Source: Alphaproteobacteria bacterium (lineage in GTDB: Bacteria; Pseudomonadota; Alphaproteobacteria; Micavibrionales; Micavibrionaceae). Taken from it: DNA of 5,227 nucleotides. Position numbers and translations under genes: made by a program. Numbering within the stretch: the stretch's first letter is position 1; each line of letters opens with the position of its first letter. Location: the NCBI GenBank assembly GCA_023141075.1, contig JAGLKL010000103.1, forward strand, positions 1 through 5,227, read 5' to 3'. This document shows, piece after piece, positions 4,355 through 5,227 of this stretch. The notes beneath the pieces were generated by a model. The model saw only the letters and a list, made by a program, of their open reading frames with translations. It was not told the DNA's origin and made no database searches.

Positions 4355-5032
4355 ATGAGCTTTAAATTGACGGAATGGGCAAGGAAGCAATGCCTTTCGC
4401 CTGGTCCCAAATCTGTGCTTATAAATCTGTGTGAGCGTGCGGATGATCTTGGGGTGTGTTTTCCTTCACAAAACAGGATAGCCAAGGATACGGGGTATTC
4501 CGTCCGTACCGTGCGTCGGCATATTAAGACGCTAGAAGAGCGCGGGTTCATCGAACGGGAACGCCGTCAGAAAGGGTATATCCGGCGGTCTGATTCATAC
4601 ATGATAAAAGCGCCCGTTCTCGACAGAATACTACGGGAAAAAATGGTCGGTGCAGATGGGGACACATCATCCGCTACGAAACCGGACAAAATGTCCGCAG
4701 CAAATGAATCTCCAGATAAATATTCAAATGAACCAAAAGGGAAAAATTATATAAAAATTCTCGATCAAGATATTTTTACAGGGGACAGGGGGAAACAGAA
4801 TAACCCAGCATATTCCATCAACCAGAATTTTACAGTCTACAGGCGGGAATATGAATACCTGCTCAGGGCGTTTCCGGCGATCAGCGATGATCGTCTGCTG
4901 GACTTGATGGCTTCGCATGATAACTGGCTTGATAAACCGGAGAACGCGGGAAGGCCTTGGTTGCCGTGTTTGTTGGCGTATCTGCGCAAGGTAAATAACA
5001 GCTTGGCGTCGTGTCTTGAAGAACACGTGTAA
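4355..5032 (+). CDS. HTH_36-type winged-helix protein, probable phage replication initiator
   Basis: AAGGAG (4341-4346) sits 8 bases before the ATG. Residues 1-85 form a winged helix of the HTH_36 kind: 'GPKSVLINLCERADDLGVCF' is the opening helix, then 'PSQNRIAKDTGYSVRTVRRH' is the HTH, followed by 'IKTLEERGFIERERRQKG' and a wing ending 'SDSYMI'. Residues 96-155 are a polar, probably disordered linker. Residues 158-225 form a second helical domain ('VYRREYEYLLRAFPAISDDR' and 'PWLPCLLAYLRKVNNSL'), possibly for recruiting a helicase or loader. This two-domain plan matches phage initiators such as lambda O by analogy only. The linker-coding DNA falls to 13 G+C in 60 bases and holds repeats, so it may contain the origin. 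Family members are also called simple regulators, so the replication role is likely, not proven. Confidence 0.76.
   Translation: MSFKLTEWARKQCLSPGPKSVLINLCERADDLGVCFPSQNRIAKDTGYSVRTVRRHIKTLEERGFIERERRQKGYIRRSDSYMIKAPVLDRILREKMVGADGDTSSATKPDKMSAANESPDKYSNEPKGKNYIKILDQDIFTGDRGKQNNPAYSINQNFTVYRREYEYLLRAFPAISDDRLLDLMASHDNWLDKPENAGRPWLPCLLAYLRKVNNSLASCLEEHV
4658..4787. other. Candidate replication origin inside the initiator-like gene
   Basis: This segment combines a perfect inverted repeat CGGACA-AAA-TGTCCG (4683-4697), copies of GGGGACA at 4658-4664 and 4781-4787, and a strongly AT-rich stretch (47 of 60 bases A or T at 4721-4780) that could melt easily. It lies in the linker-coding part of an initiator-like gene, as the lambda origin lies inside gene O. 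The repeats are few and unevenly spaced, so this is a suggestion, not an identified origin. Confidence 0.35.
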
Positions 5033-5054
5033 CCAGCCTTGAGGGATTGCCTGC

Positions 5055-5227
5055 ATGGATCGAAAATCTGGAAACAAGAAGAACGTTGTCACCCGCGAGG
5101 AAACGCTGCGTGAAGCAAATGTCGCGAAGTTTTCTGCACACCAGCCGGATGATCTCATCTACGATCCGAAATACGACATGGCTGTATCGCGGCAGGGCAA
5201 GGACCGCGGTGCTATCGTGCGCGAAGG
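5055..5227 (+). CDS. Start of an unidentified gene in the replication cluster (3' end outside window)
   Basis: The frame is open from the ATG to the window edge, giving 57 codons. GAGGG (5041-5045) precedes the ATG by 9 bases, and the gap from the previous stop is only 22 bases, so it should be co-transcribed. The N-terminus 'MDRKSGNKKNVVTREETLRE' is basic and polar, followed by 'ANVAKFSAHQPDDLIYDPKY' and a stretch ending 'QGKDRGAIVRE'. No motif is complete enough to name a family. By position it might be a helicase, helicase loader, nuclease or methyltransferase, but nothing in the visible part favours one. Confidence 0.68.
   Translation, partial: MDRKSGNKKNVVTREETLREANVAKFSAHQPDDLIYDPKYDMAVSRQGKDRGAIVRE

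Overview
This window looks like part of a tailed-phage or prophage genome. It opens inside the C-terminal part of a lambda-type tail tape measure protein and closes in a set of small winged-helix genes typical of phage replication modules. There is no tRNA, rRNA, transposase, integrase or CRISPR array. The host is probably a proteobacterium. The small XRE regulator has the 'QIRAARA.LGWSQ..LA' and 'ENAGI.FIE' look common in alphaproteobacteria, and its partner resembles the DUF6499/DUF2285 proteins found mostly in that class. This is recognition from memory, not a search.

Layout from left to right: (1) the tape measure 3' end, closed by a hairpin terminator that serves both strands; (2) a leftward gene for a small coiled-coil protein; (3) a compact divergent control region with overlapping promoters and a perfect 17-bp palindrome; (4) a rightward pair, a 71-aa XRE regulator followed one base later by a 325-aa protein whose N-terminus is a diverged copy of the same HTH domain, fused to a DUF6499/DUF2285-like body, then a strong terminator; (5) two further rightward genes of unknown function, a 219-aa coiled-coil protein and a 55-aa protein; (6) a 150-bp gap holding three consecutive hairpins; (7) a tight rightward cluster of a winged-helix protein, a small helical protein, an HTH_36-type initiator-like protein and the start of another gene.

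Base composition marks parts 3 to 5 as foreign to the rest. Counted blocks give 32% G+C at 1861-1920 and 28% at 2641-2700, against 63% at 481-540 and 65% at 4081-4140. Tape measure genes are normally followed by minor tail genes, so a regulator cassette and then replication genes at this point suggests an inserted accessory (moron-like) cassette or an unusual genome order.

The most interesting points are the two adjacent homologous HTH proteins facing a divergent gene across a single palindromic operator, the structured leader before the replication cluster, and a very AT-rich, repeat-bearing segment inside the initiator-like gene that resembles the position of the lambda origin inside gene O. 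Functions given for the unknown genes are descriptive only.
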